Shown: positions 1 to 6,953 of the stretch, in pieces
Position numbering within the stretch: position 1 is the first letter of the stretch
Layout of the letters: every line of letters begins with the position of its first letter
Position numbers and translations under genes: made by a program
Source of the DNA: a virus
Strand: one strand, 5' to 3'
DNA: 24,155 bases
IMG/VR virus record: IMGVR_UViG_3300020472_000163
Coordinates: 1-24,155 of that record
The notes under the pieces: model-generated
Told to the model about the DNA's origin: nothing
Database searches by the model: none
What the model saw: the letters and a program-made list of their open reading frames with translations, nothing else

Positions 1-155
1 TGGAAGAAGTACTCGCGGAAAGGGTCGCCATCTTCGGTTGGAACAATGCGAATCGCTTGCTCGCCGTCGTTGGGTCGCCAGAACTTGTTATCGCCGGAAT
101 CTTTATTTTGGAGAGCATCCAGCTTCGCTCTCATTTTTGACAGGTCAATTGCCAT
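1..155 (-). CDS. gp32-like single-stranded DNA-binding protein (N-terminal part, truncated by window edge)
   Basis: Only the first 51 codons are present; the gene runs off the left edge. The start is ATG at 155-153, preceded by AAGGA at 170-166. The product begins MAIDLSKMRAKLDALQ and continues with a FWRPNDGEQAIRIVP segment around residues 25-39. This layout of a short charged helix, a W-R-P turn and a strand with R-I-V-P is what I know from the N-termini of T4 gp32-type ssDNA-binding proteins in T4-related phages. Such proteins coat ssDNA at the replication fork and during recombination. The zinc-binding core lies outside the window, so it cannot be checked. The gene is the last of the minus-strand series but has its own promoter and a hairpin leader, unlike its upstream neighbours. 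Family assignment is by recall of the N-terminal pattern only. Confidence 0.72.
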   Translation of the reverse strand, partial: MAIDLSKMRAKLDALQNKDSGDNKFWRPNDGEQAIRIVPTEDGDPFREYFF

Positions 156-184
156 GTTGATTTTTTCCTTTTGTTGGTTATAGT

Positions 185-208
185 CAAGATGATAAATCTC
201 TCATCTTG
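185..208 (-). promoter_or_regulatory. 5'-end mRNA hairpin in ssb leader, possible autoregulatory operator
   Basis: CAAGATGA (185-192) and TCATCTTG (201-208) form a perfect 8-bp stem with an 8-nt loop. If the promoter at 217-245 is used, the hairpin sits within a few bases of the mRNA 5' end. About 29 nt of A-rich, apparently unstructured leader follow before the ATG. T4 gp32 represses its own translation by binding a 5' pseudoknot and then the unstructured leader; the arrangement here is similar. Loop bases GATTT (198-194, minus strand) are complementary to AAATC (163-159) between the ribosome binding site and the start, so a pseudoknot is conceivable. The stem is seen; the regulatory role is inferred. 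Confidence 0.5.
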
Positions 209-216
209 CTGTATAC

Positions 217-245
217 AGTATAGCTTATTCTGAAGTCAAAGTCAA
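217..245 (-). promoter_or_regulatory. sigma70-like promoter for the ssDNA-binding protein gene
   Basis: On the minus strand TTGACT (245-240) is followed by exactly 17 nt and then TATACT (222-217). This is close to the bacterial consensus TTGACA-17-TATAAT. Transcription would start near 210, at the base of the leader hairpin. The -35 box begins just after the stop codon of the 87-aa gene, so ssb can be transcribed separately. This suggests early or middle expression by host RNA polymerase. Confidence 0.7.
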
Positions 246-248
246 GTG

Positions 249-512
249 TTATTTTGAACTTTCTTCAAAGGGGCTATCCACTTCGATCTCTGTCACGTCG
301 CCGTCTGCTGTTTTCCAATTAAACATGCGGAAGGCATTCGTGTCCAAATCCCATACCAGTTCCATTCCCTCTGCGAGAGTGGACTTGCGACCGGTTCCCT
401 TGATCTGAGAAGTGATAAACTTCTCGGGAATGTCAGTCATACGGACAAAGCGCATGGTGCGCGTGTCTCCGTTCTTCTTAATAAATTTACCGTTATATGC
501 TTTCATCAGCAT
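249..512 (-). CDS. small conserved-type phage protein, function unknown (87 aa)
   Basis: The start ATG (512-510) overlaps the TAA stop of the tubulin-like gene as TAATG, and GGAG lies 5 nt upstream, so translation is probably coupled. A second ATG two codons on (product MKAYNGKF) is an alternative start. The 87-residue product is basic at its N-terminal half and acidic at its end. It has alternating strands such as MRFVRMTDIP, and an ELVWDLDTNAFRMFNW stretch at about residues 50-66 that suggests a small beta-barrel. There is no signal peptide and no membrane segment. I do not recognise the family. The tight coupling suggests it works with, or at the same time as, the tubulin-like protein. It may also be an independent small nucleic-acid or host-modulating protein. 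Confidence 0.75.
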   Translation of the reverse strand: MLMKAYNGKFIKKNGDTRTMRFVRMTDIPEKFITSQIKGTGRKSTLAEGMELVWDLDTNAFRMFNWKTADGDVTEIEVDSPFEESSK

Positions 513-1351
513 TATGTCTCCTGTTGTATCTCTGATGTGTTGGCTATTAAATAGCCATAGTTGTTGTTGTAGTCAGTAGAGTGAATCCGCACCGAAACAA
601 TGGTTTCATCACCTACCATGGATGCGCTACGTTCGCGCAAAGATGTAAATAGCTTGCCGTCTGTTTCAAGCTGTTTTTTATTGATAGCATAAATATAACA
701 CCTTTCGTTGATGGTGTCAAGGGGAAAAAACAACTTTTCTTCATTTTCTTCAATATCCACCACACCGAAGGTTGAAACACGGGCTGTTGCCAGCGAAGTC
801 GCGGGTGTGTTGTAGACGGTCTTAGTGTTCAAGAAAACGTTTGTCATGTGAACCGTGTTGACGATTAATTCATTTAGACGTTCATAATACCCGATAACGG
901 GCACGCTGTCAAGTACTTCTTCTACTTTTTTATTATCGACTAGGTAAATCTTCTCAAAAATGCCAGACCGCGCATACTCCTGCAATACATGATACGCTAC
1001 TCGTTCATGCATTAGTGCCTCTTTACTAAGGAGCGCACGATCTGGTTTGACATAAAGGATATTAATCTTGCAACGCTGGACTTGCTCTAGGATCTTTAAT
1101 GTTGCTGCCGATACTTTGCCGGCGCCACAAACAATAAACAAAACTTCTTCGCCCGCCTTTAGCGGCTTGAAGAAAGCCTTGAGATTTAGTGCATCGCTCT
1201 CATAGGCTTCTGCACTATCCGACTCAGGAATGGGATAACAGTCCTTACCCTTCACCAACCCTACGTCAATCTTAAAAACATTGTATTGTGGATACTGTGC
1301 AAACCCATCTGCGATATTGCAGCCGGCAGCACCCAAACCGATGATATTCAT
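512..1351 (-). CDS. divergent FtsZ/tubulin-fold protein
   Basis: The 279-aa product matches the N-terminal GTPase domain of FtsZ/tubulin in order. Residues 1-13 (MNIIGLGAAGCNI) correspond to the FtsZ strand and first nucleotide loop. Residues 68-90 (GEEVLFIVCGAG, then a helix) correspond to the T4 glycine loop. Residues 97-103 (NILYVKPD) correspond to the FtsZ VVTKPF strand. LVDN at 137-140 matches IPND, and the helix at about 150-175 matches central helix H7. The classical GGGTGTG signature is replaced by GAGKVSAAT. No NxDxxD-like catalytic loop is visible after H7, so GTP hydrolysis is doubtful. The C-terminal part is short (FtsZ is usually 350-400 aa). The start has GAGGTGAG just upstream and lies 8 nt after the 797-aa gene. 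The fold is inferred from colinear motifs, not from a search. A different Rossmann-like nucleotide-binding protein is the main alternative. Confidence 0.6.
   Translation of the reverse strand: MNIIGLGAAGCNIADGFAQYPQYNVFKIDVGLVKGKDCYPIPESDSAEAYESDALNLKAFFKPLKAGEEVLFIVCGAGKVSAATLKILEQVQRCKINILYVKPDRALLSKEALMHERVAYHVLQEYARSGIFEKIYLVDNKKVEEVLDSVPVIGYYERLNELIVNTVHMTNVFLNTKTVYNTPATSLATARVSTFGVVDIEENEEKLFFPLDTINERCYIYAINKKQLETDGKLFTSLRERSASMVGDETIVSVRIHSTDYNNNYGYLIANTSEIQQET
541..557. repeat. 17-bp dyad inside the tubulin-like gene, 28 nt before the next start
   Basis: TGGCTATT and AATAGCCA flank a single central base (549), giving an 8-bp inverted repeat. It lies in the last codons of the tubulin-like gene and just upstream of the 87-aa gene. 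It contains a CTATTTAATAG core resembling the intergenic element before other genes here. It may be coincidence imposed by coding. Confidence 0.35.
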
Positions 1352-1359
1352 TTCTCACC

Positions 1360-3753
1360 TCAACTATATAAAAAGCTTTTCCAGTTACGGACAATGGATT
1401 CGTTAGTAGCGTCTCTTGGCGGCTCTGCGGTCCTGTCGTCGGTGGTCTGGACGTGCTCGCCCACCACCTGATTGAACACAGCCTGCACTCTTGCTGCCAA
1501 CTCGTCTTCGTCGTCGTTATGCTCAATCGTGACTTTCATAGCCTCGATTTGTTCTTCGCTACTGTTGTCGTTGACCTCAAGCACCATGTACAGCCTAATC
1601 GTCGGATTGTCGCCCGTGCCAATGACTCCAACCTTTGTAATCATATTTGGATAATGCCTGTCATCACCCGGTGTGCCCTCTTCGTTCCATGCATGTTGAG
1701 TCAGCGCCTGACGCAACGGAACGCTAAACTCTCTGCTCATCAGAATCGTCTTAACATCTTCGGGTGACATGTTGTCGGGGTAGTCTGGATATGCGAATGC
1801 TGTAGCCTCGACACCATAGTATTCCTGATAGTCTGCTTCTTCGGCTGTAACGTCCCACTCATATGTTTGAAACTCTCCGTCGTTTACTTCTTGACCAAAT
1901 GTGTTGAGGGCGCCGCCGTCCATGTATCCGTCGCGCTTTGCCATGCGAGACAACTCGCCCTTGATTGCATCGTACATGTCGTCAATCTCGTTGACCTTGT
2001 AACAAACGTCTTGGAAAGAATCGGCGTTATAAACGTAGCCGTCCTCGGAGATATATTCGCTATCAAGTTGGATATCCAGAATGATGCCATCGCCGTCACG
2101 ATAGAGGCGTGTGCCCCATGAAGAATCGTCCATGAAGCCCCATTCTCTATCGCGGAATTCATCAGCCCAATATTCCATAATCTTGCGAGCATCTGGAAGC
2201 GAGTTCCATTCGTCAGCGTCCCATCTAACGTGCATAATGGCGTTTACCTGAACGTAGTAGCCTTCGCCGCCGTCGTATACAACCTCGCCTTTGATATCGC
2301 ATGCCTGCATTCGGTAAGACCAGTCGTCTGAAAGCTCGTTGACTCTCGCTTGTTCCGCAGCCATGGTTTGCTCTAGGAAATCCATTTCTGGTAGCGTGTC
2401 TTCTGTGTCTGTATTCTGTCCGACTCTTTCAAGCTCAATGCCTGTCAAGTCGTGGATGAGTCCCTTGATATTATTATCCTCGTAAGATCCACCGTACTTA
2501 ACCCAAAAGGCATCTTCTGGTACGGATGCGATAGTTTGCGCCTGACTCTCCTTAGCCCACGCCGCAACTCTCTTCTGAAAGCCGGGGATCTTGGAACCAT
2601 ACACGCGGGTTTCGGGAATGGCGATCTGGGCGCCCTTTTCGTACTTAGCTTCAGATGTGTCTCGATATACACGGACCTGACGCAGACGGACGCGAGAAAG
2701 CGGAACAAAGCTGGTGGTAAGCCCAACGTGACTGCCGCGCATATCATCGGCAAAAATCTCTTCGCCAGCATTGATCGCGGCTTCAGCGGCTTCAAGATTA
2801 TTCGTCTCTGTGGCTTCAAACAGTTCTTCTGTGCTCACCACGTAGGCGACAGCGCCATGCCCATGAGCCTCTGCGACTGCGCATCTAAATTCTGATTGCA
2901 TGTGTTGTTCGCGTGATGGTGGCGAATGACATGATGTGATTCGCTGGAAATCTGACATGCGGAGAATGTCTACGGGATCGCGTGTAATTATAATACTGTA
3001 TCGGTCGCTGAACAGTTTGTCCATATTCTTCTTAATATAGCCGGCATTGTCCTTCCAAAAGTTTCCGAAGTCTACCGCCATTTCTGCTGCTGTGTTGGCG
3101 CCGTCCATCAGACCGCTGTTGCGGGCAGCGTAGCCGCCGTCCATCAAGCCGGGATTGGGAATATACAGCGACATCTGCTTATGCAGCCGCTCCCACGATT
3201 CCATCTGCTCTGCGTTGAGAGCATCTGCAGCCTCATTGCCAGTGACGTTGCCGGGATGACGGAGAGTGCGATCTGCCTTTTTCTGGATAATGGCAAGCAA
3301 CTCATCCTGTCTGCGTGCGATATCCGCAATCTTTGCAAAGAGCTTGCCGATTTTCATCTGAATCTTCTTCTTTTTCTTCTCTGGGCGTGCGCCAGTGATT
3401 GCAGCCATGATGTCGTCTGCGTTGGACTTCGCTGAAACCTCTCTTTCGGCAGAAACCATGCCTTTTTCCCAATCTACCGTATATCCTTGGTCTTGGAGCG
3501 TTTTGGCAAACTTGCCCATATCGCTTGTTTCATCAAATGCTTGGAAATCGATGATAAGGCGCGTTTTACCTTCAAATAGGTCGTTGAACGCCAAATCCTC
3601 CGGTTCCATATCATCGATGGCATCTTGGATGACCGAATACTCGTCTTCATCGAGTTCTCTGAGCAATCTGCTCTCTGTGTACATCTTTGGCTTTTTAGCC
3701 GGTTTTCTGGCTTCTGTTAAAAACTTGCGCCAGCCATATTCGTCGTATTTCAT
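1360..3753 (-). CDS. large phage protein of unknown function with an S-C-H motif (797 aa)
   Basis: No family is recognised with certainty. From residue 250 a compact conserved-looking block reads YSIIITRDPVDILRMSDF, then ITSCHSPPS with Cys275-His276, then CAVAEAHGHGAVAYVV with Cys291, His297 and His299. The R-D-P-x-D-x-x-x-M-S ... S-C pattern recalls a group of large uncharacterised phage proteins, and the clustered Cys/His residues look like a catalytic or metal site. Residues 125-163 are a lysine-rich helix. Residues 450-797 are very acidic, with several Tyr/Asp-rich strands. The N-terminus (GWRKFLTEAR, residues 7-16) and C-terminus (RNWKSFLYS) each carry a W-x-x-F-L peptide. ATG at 3753 follows AGAGG and an A/T-rich element at 3769-3778. 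It leads the polymerase-side cluster with the tubulin-like gene only 8 nt downstream. It could be a virion enzyme or internal protein. Confidence 0.85.
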   Translation of the reverse strand: MKYDEYGWRKFLTEARKPAKKPKMYTESRLLRELDEDEYSVIQDAIDDMEPEDLAFNDLFEGKTRLIIDFQAFDETSDMGKFAKTLQDQGYTVDWEKGMVSAEREVSAKSNADDIMAAITGARPEKKKKKIQMKIGKLFAKIADIARRQDELLAIIQKKADRTLRHPGNVTGNEAADALNAEQMESWERLHKQMSLYIPNPGLMDGGYAARNSGLMDGANTAAEMAVDFGNFWKDNAGYIKKNMDKLFSDRYSIIITRDPVDILRMSDFQRITSCHSPPSREQHMQSEFRCAVAEAHGHGAVAYVVSTEELFEATETNNLEAAEAAINAGEEIFADDMRGSHVGLTTSFVPLSRVRLRQVRVYRDTSEAKYEKGAQIAIPETRVYGSKIPGFQKRVAAWAKESQAQTIASVPEDAFWVKYGGSYEDNNIKGLIHDLTGIELERVGQNTDTEDTLPEMDFLEQTMAAEQARVNELSDDWSYRMQACDIKGEVVYDGGEGYYVQVNAIMHVRWDADEWNSLPDARKIMEYWADEFRDREWGFMDDSSWGTRLYRDGDGIILDIQLDSEYISEDGYVYNADSFQDVCYKVNEIDDMYDAIKGELSRMAKRDGYMDGGALNTFGQEVNDGEFQTYEWDVTAEEADYQEYYGVEATAFAYPDYPDNMSPEDVKTILMSREFSVPLRQALTQHAWNEEGTPGDDRHYPNMITKVGVIGTGDNPTIRLYMVLEVNDNSSEEQIEAMKVTIEHNDDEDELAARVQAVFNQVVGEHVQTTDDRTAEPPRDATNESIVRNWKSFLYS

Positions 3754-3768
3754 GAAATAGCCTCTATC

Positions 3769-3778
3769 CTATAAATAG
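3769..3778 (-). promoter_or_regulatory. CTATTTATAG element before the 797-aa gene
   Basis: Minus strand AACTATTTATAGG lies 15 nt before the ATG, in the 95-nt gap after the polymerase gene. It is one of at least seven similar elements upstream of genes here and is a candidate phage-specific promoter or mRNA element. Confidence 0.35.
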
Positions 3779-3848
3779 TTAACTAAACCGCAAATCTGAA
3801 AATTCTAGCGGCGAAAAAAATTTGCAATATCCACCTTTTGGTGAGCAT

Positions 3849-5072
3849 TTACTTTTTGAGGATCAAATCCGTCATGTTGCCAAAATCTAGCCCAACTTTA
3901 GTGTTCACCTTGAAGGTACCGAACTCGGTTTGGCTAAAAAGGTTAATAAGTTCTGGTATCATTTTTCGTTCTCCATAGGCAAGGTCGATGACGATTGAAT
4001 CATGAAGTGTGAAAGCGATTCGGCTTCTGTAGTTTCTAAGATGGTTATGGACTTCAATGAGTCTCCGGAGGGTAACATCCACGCAACTAGACTGAATAAT
4101 GTAACTGAGAGAATGATGATGGTCGCTAGGAATGGTCCGTCCGAATCGTGTGGAGACATGTGTGCCGGTCCAATGCGAGCTAATAATTCTCTCTCTTCGG
4201 TACGTTTCTTCCAGTAGTTTTTCCACAGACCCATCATTAATACCTAGTGTGCCGGTGACGTTTTTTCTACCGTATAACCAAGCAAAGATTCTGCGCTTCG
4301 CCTCTTGCCTATCAATGTCACCAAAGATATTCTCTATATTCCACTGATGAATGTCAATGTCGGGCTGTTCTTGCCCTGCCAAAGCCAAAGCCACACGTAG
4401 TTCAGCAGCGTTGTAATCTAGCTCCAAAAACCAGTCATTGTTGGGCTTAACCACCGAACGATACTGCTTATCGAGCGTTAGTATTGGAAAGCTGCCCGGC
4501 ACGTTCGTCAAGCGACCGGTTTTAGTACCCCATATGTTATAACGACAGTGGGATGAATACTTCTGAAGGTTCTTTACAAACTTTCGCGTAGAAGCCTTGT
4601 GGTAGATGGGGCGAATGCCTTCCATGTTGAGGGTCAATTCATTATACCGAATATCATCGAGCGTCACTCTTAGCTGCTTGATGAAGTCATAGTTGTCAGG
4701 CTTCTCATAGCTGTCGAATACGTGTTGCGTGATCTTGTTCTTAACCTCACAATAGTCCAATAGAAATTGGCGGGGTACAAGATCGAAGAAACAATTCTCG
4801 TCCAACGAAACCTTGGCGAACCCGAAGGAGCGATAGTACGCTTTCAGCTTATCCCTCACGCCTTCCCACTGCGTGCGCAAATGCGGCGGACATACTTGAT
4901 CCAATGACATGCCTCCGCAATAAAGCTTGGCATATTCTATATCAGTGTCCTGCAAAAACGTGCTGTAGTCCCATGTCTGCGACAATCCTGTGGGGATGGT
5001 GTCGTGTATGAGTTCACCGTCCACATAGACGCCTACGCAGTCCTTCTTATCATCGAGAGTTTGAAATAGCAA
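3849..5072 (-). CDS. family A DNA polymerase, polymerase domain only
   Basis: All polymerase signatures of the PolI family are visible in 407 aa. TKTGRL is at 183-188. Motif A is LELDYNAAELRV with Asp219, followed by DIH around 239-241. Motif B is RQEAKRRIFAWLYG (255-268), with Lys259, Phe263 at the Pol I Phe762 position, and Tyr267. IQSSCVDVTLRRL is at 326-338. Motif C is LHDSIVID with Asp358. It should extend DNA using Asp219 and Asp358 as the metal-binding pair. There is no 3'-5' or 5'-3' exonuclease domain; the roughly 150 residues before the palm are not exonuclease-like. The only bacterial-type start in the open frame before conserved sequence is TTG at 5072, with AAGG 7 nt upstream. 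The frame is open further, overlapping the 611-aa gene, without a better start. The gene lies 13 nt after the 611-aa gene. Confidence 0.93.
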   Translation of the reverse strand: MLFQTLDDKKDCVGVYVDGELIHDTIPTGLSQTWDYSTFLQDTDIEYAKLYCGGMSLDQVCPPHLRTQWEGVRDKLKAYYRSFGFAKVSLDENCFFDLVPRQFLLDYCEVKNKITQHVFDSYEKPDNYDFIKQLRVTLDDIRYNELTLNMEGIRPIYHKASTRKFVKNLQKYSSHCRYNIWGTKTGRLTNVPGSFPILTLDKQYRSVVKPNNDWFLELDYNAAELRVALALAGQEQPDIDIHQWNIENIFGDIDRQEAKRRIFAWLYGRKNVTGTLGINDGSVEKLLEETYRRERIISSHWTGTHVSTRFGRTIPSDHHHSLSYIIQSSCVDVTLRRLIEVHNHLRNYRSRIAFTLHDSIVIDLAYGERKMIPELINLFSQTEFGTFKVNTKVGLDFGNMTDLILKK

Positions 5073-5085
5073 GAGCTTGCCTTGT

Positions 5086-6921
5086 TTAAATGTAGATAAT
5101 AAATTGTCCGCGACCGGCGGAAGATCGTTCGCGTGCTTCGTGTCGTCTAAATGCTTTTGACTTGTCGAGGACTGTCCTGAACGGGGGATTCCCGCCGGGT
5201 GCTGCCAACCGTCGCGTCTTGTTGTTAATATAATCTAGTGCGCGGTTTCCGTCAAGTGTTTTCTGCAATTCTGCCAATATTTTTACATTTTGATCAAAGA
5301 TCCTCTGGGTCCAATCAACTGCAGCCTCTCTTGCGCGGATCCAAAAATAAAATCGTGCAGCAAAGGTGGCGCCAAGGGTATCGCTGAAGACCTCATATGA
5401 TGATGGAGCCATGCCGGGCTGGGACATGCGGGTGTCTGCCTTGCCTAAGAGCATGGCATGGTTCCGCCTCCGGATGGACGAATAAAGCATATCCTGTGGT
5501 GTCTGTCTGCCGTCAAACTTGATTGGCTCGCGTCGTTTCGTAACTTGAATAATCTCTCCCTTGAACCAAACCTGATCGGCTTGTGTGGGAAAAGCTTGTG
5601 CAAACGAGTTCCACATGCTGCAAAAATAGTTCATCAGAACCTTGAGGTCTGTACTGTCTGCCCTATAATAGCACTTGCGGAACATAATGTCAAGGTTTCT
5701 TGTCTGCCATTTTTTAATTAACTCATCATACCGGTGTGCCATCTTGTAAGCACGGTCCCTCTCGCCGGGGATTGTCTGAACACCGGTAGCCGTGGCGTGC
5801 CACCTATCCCTTCTCCTTGTCAGCTCTGTGATGGGCGTGCCTTTGCCTCTGTGGTCTTTTCCTTCTGCTGCAAAGTCACGAATATATGTGCGCATAGCTG
5901 TGGAATGTACATCTGCTACCAGTCGCCATGGAGCATTGAAATCTATAACAAAGCCGTACTTAGAGGCAAACGCAACAAACAATTCAAAATTGGGGTCATT
6001 CAAATACGACTCTTTCTTCACAACATCATTGCCAAAGTCTTCATCCCACAAATCGATCTGCCACCCACTAATGCTGCGGCTACAGTCGCGGCTCAGGATA
6101 AAGCCTGAACGTGTGATTGGTATTTGTGGCGTGATAACGTCGATAAAGTAGATCATGTTCCTCATAAAATCTTTGAAGGTTAATATCTTTTGGCGGCGAC
6201 CATCCTGCAGTGTCCACTGTTGAAAACTTTCAAATACCTTCTCCATGTGCGCTTGATACTGTGGATGTATGCTCTCCCACGCCTTGTGTACATGAATACC
6301 CCCAGCAATCGGAGCATATTTACCCCCCGGATAGCAGCGCGCCTCTTCTGGGCTTCGATCTCCTGTTGATGTGCGCTCATAAAACTGTACCCATGCCTTT
6401 GTCAGATCTCTGAAAGCCTTTGCGACGAAAGCCGGCGCCTGATGAGTGCCGTTGCCTTCAATCAACGATTGGAAATATGTCTCTGAAATGTAAATAGGGT
6501 TTTGCTTCAAATCGACCTTCCCGTACATCTGTTTTTCGTACCAAAAATCGATCATCGGCAACGGGAGTCGGGGGGCGCCTGATTTGGTGTCTCCTTGTTG
6601 CATGGTGTACCTAGGCGCAAATGATTCCCAGTGAATCCTGCGCAGGAACATGTCGCTTGGCTTGTCAGTGTTGGTTGCACCCCACCATTGGGCGTCTGGG
6701 TTTCCATTTCGCCTTGCCTGCTGTATTTTCAATGCCGGCAGTTGAATGAACTGGTGCAGCGTCGGCTCATGACCGCTGCGATATGGTATGCGGCGGATCC
6801 CTTTTCTCTTGCGAGGATCCTTAGCCTCAAAGATGCCGGGAGGGTCTTCCATAAATTCTACCGCGCCCGTATTAAAGCTCCGCTTTTTCTTCATTGATTT
6901 CTCGTCAGAATCAGATGCCAT
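5086..6921 (-). CDS. unrecognised 611-aa phage protein, probably structural or tail-associated
   Basis: The start is very well supported: ATG at 6921 with a full-consensus AAGGAGGTGA 6 nt upstream. Residues 1-50 are basic and probably disordered. The body (70-560) is rich in Trp, Tyr and Phe. Segments include PLPMIDFWYEKQMYG (120-134), ITRSGFILSRDCSRSISGW (269-287) and YGFVIDFNAPWRLVADVHS (322-340). A Cys-containing helix at 412-438 carries KCYYRADSTDLKVLMNYFC. The last 50 residues are again basic. No signal peptide or membrane segment is seen. I do not recognise a family. The gene follows the baseplate/hub candidate by 32 nt and precedes the polymerase by 13 nt. It may close the tail operon or open the replication group. 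High expected translation favours a structural protein. Confidence 0.85.
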   Translation of the reverse strand: MASDSDEKSMKKKRSFNTGAVEFMEDPPGIFEAKDPRKRKGIRRIPYRSGHEPTLHQFIQLPALKIQQARRNGNPDAQWWGATNTDKPSDMFLRRIHWESFAPRYTMQQGDTKSGAPRLPLPMIDFWYEKQMYGKVDLKQNPIYISETYFQSLIEGNGTHQAPAFVAKAFRDLTKAWVQFYERTSTGDRSPEEARCYPGGKYAPIAGGIHVHKAWESIHPQYQAHMEKVFESFQQWTLQDGRRQKILTFKDFMRNMIYFIDVITPQIPITRSGFILSRDCSRSISGWQIDLWDEDFGNDVVKKESYLNDPNFELFVAFASKYGFVIDFNAPWRLVADVHSTAMRTYIRDFAAEGKDHRGKGTPITELTRRRDRWHATATGVQTIPGERDRAYKMAHRYDELIKKWQTRNLDIMFRKCYYRADSTDLKVLMNYFCSMWNSFAQAFPTQADQVWFKGEIIQVTKRREPIKFDGRQTPQDMLYSSIRRRNHAMLLGKADTRMSQPGMAPSSYEVFSDTLGATFAARFYFWIRAREAAVDWTQRIFDQNVKILAELQKTLDGNRALDYINNKTRRLAAPGGNPPFRTVLDKSKAFRRHEARERSSAGRGQFIIYI

Positions 6922-6935
6922 GGCAGGTCACCTCC

Positions 6936-6949
6936 TTAATATAAATACT
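6936..6949 (-). promoter_or_regulatory. TAGTATTTATATTA element before the 611-aa gene
   Basis: Minus strand AATAGTATTTATATTAAGG sits in the 32-nt gap immediately before a consensus ribosome binding site. It resembles the elements at 3769 and 20120 but is the weakest copy. Confidence 0.25.
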
Positions 6950-6953
6950 ATTC

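Noticed and set aside
3785-3850. Possible terminator after polA (CACC-AAAA-GGTG with a later T7)
   Set aside because: The stem is only 4 bp and the T run lies about 12 nt beyond it, so it is not a convincing rho-independent terminator.
5734-6151. Two overlapping plus-strand frames of about 120 codons opposite the 611-aa gene
   Set aside because: No start signals and Cys/Ser-rich translations; the minus-strand gene has a consensus ribosome binding site.
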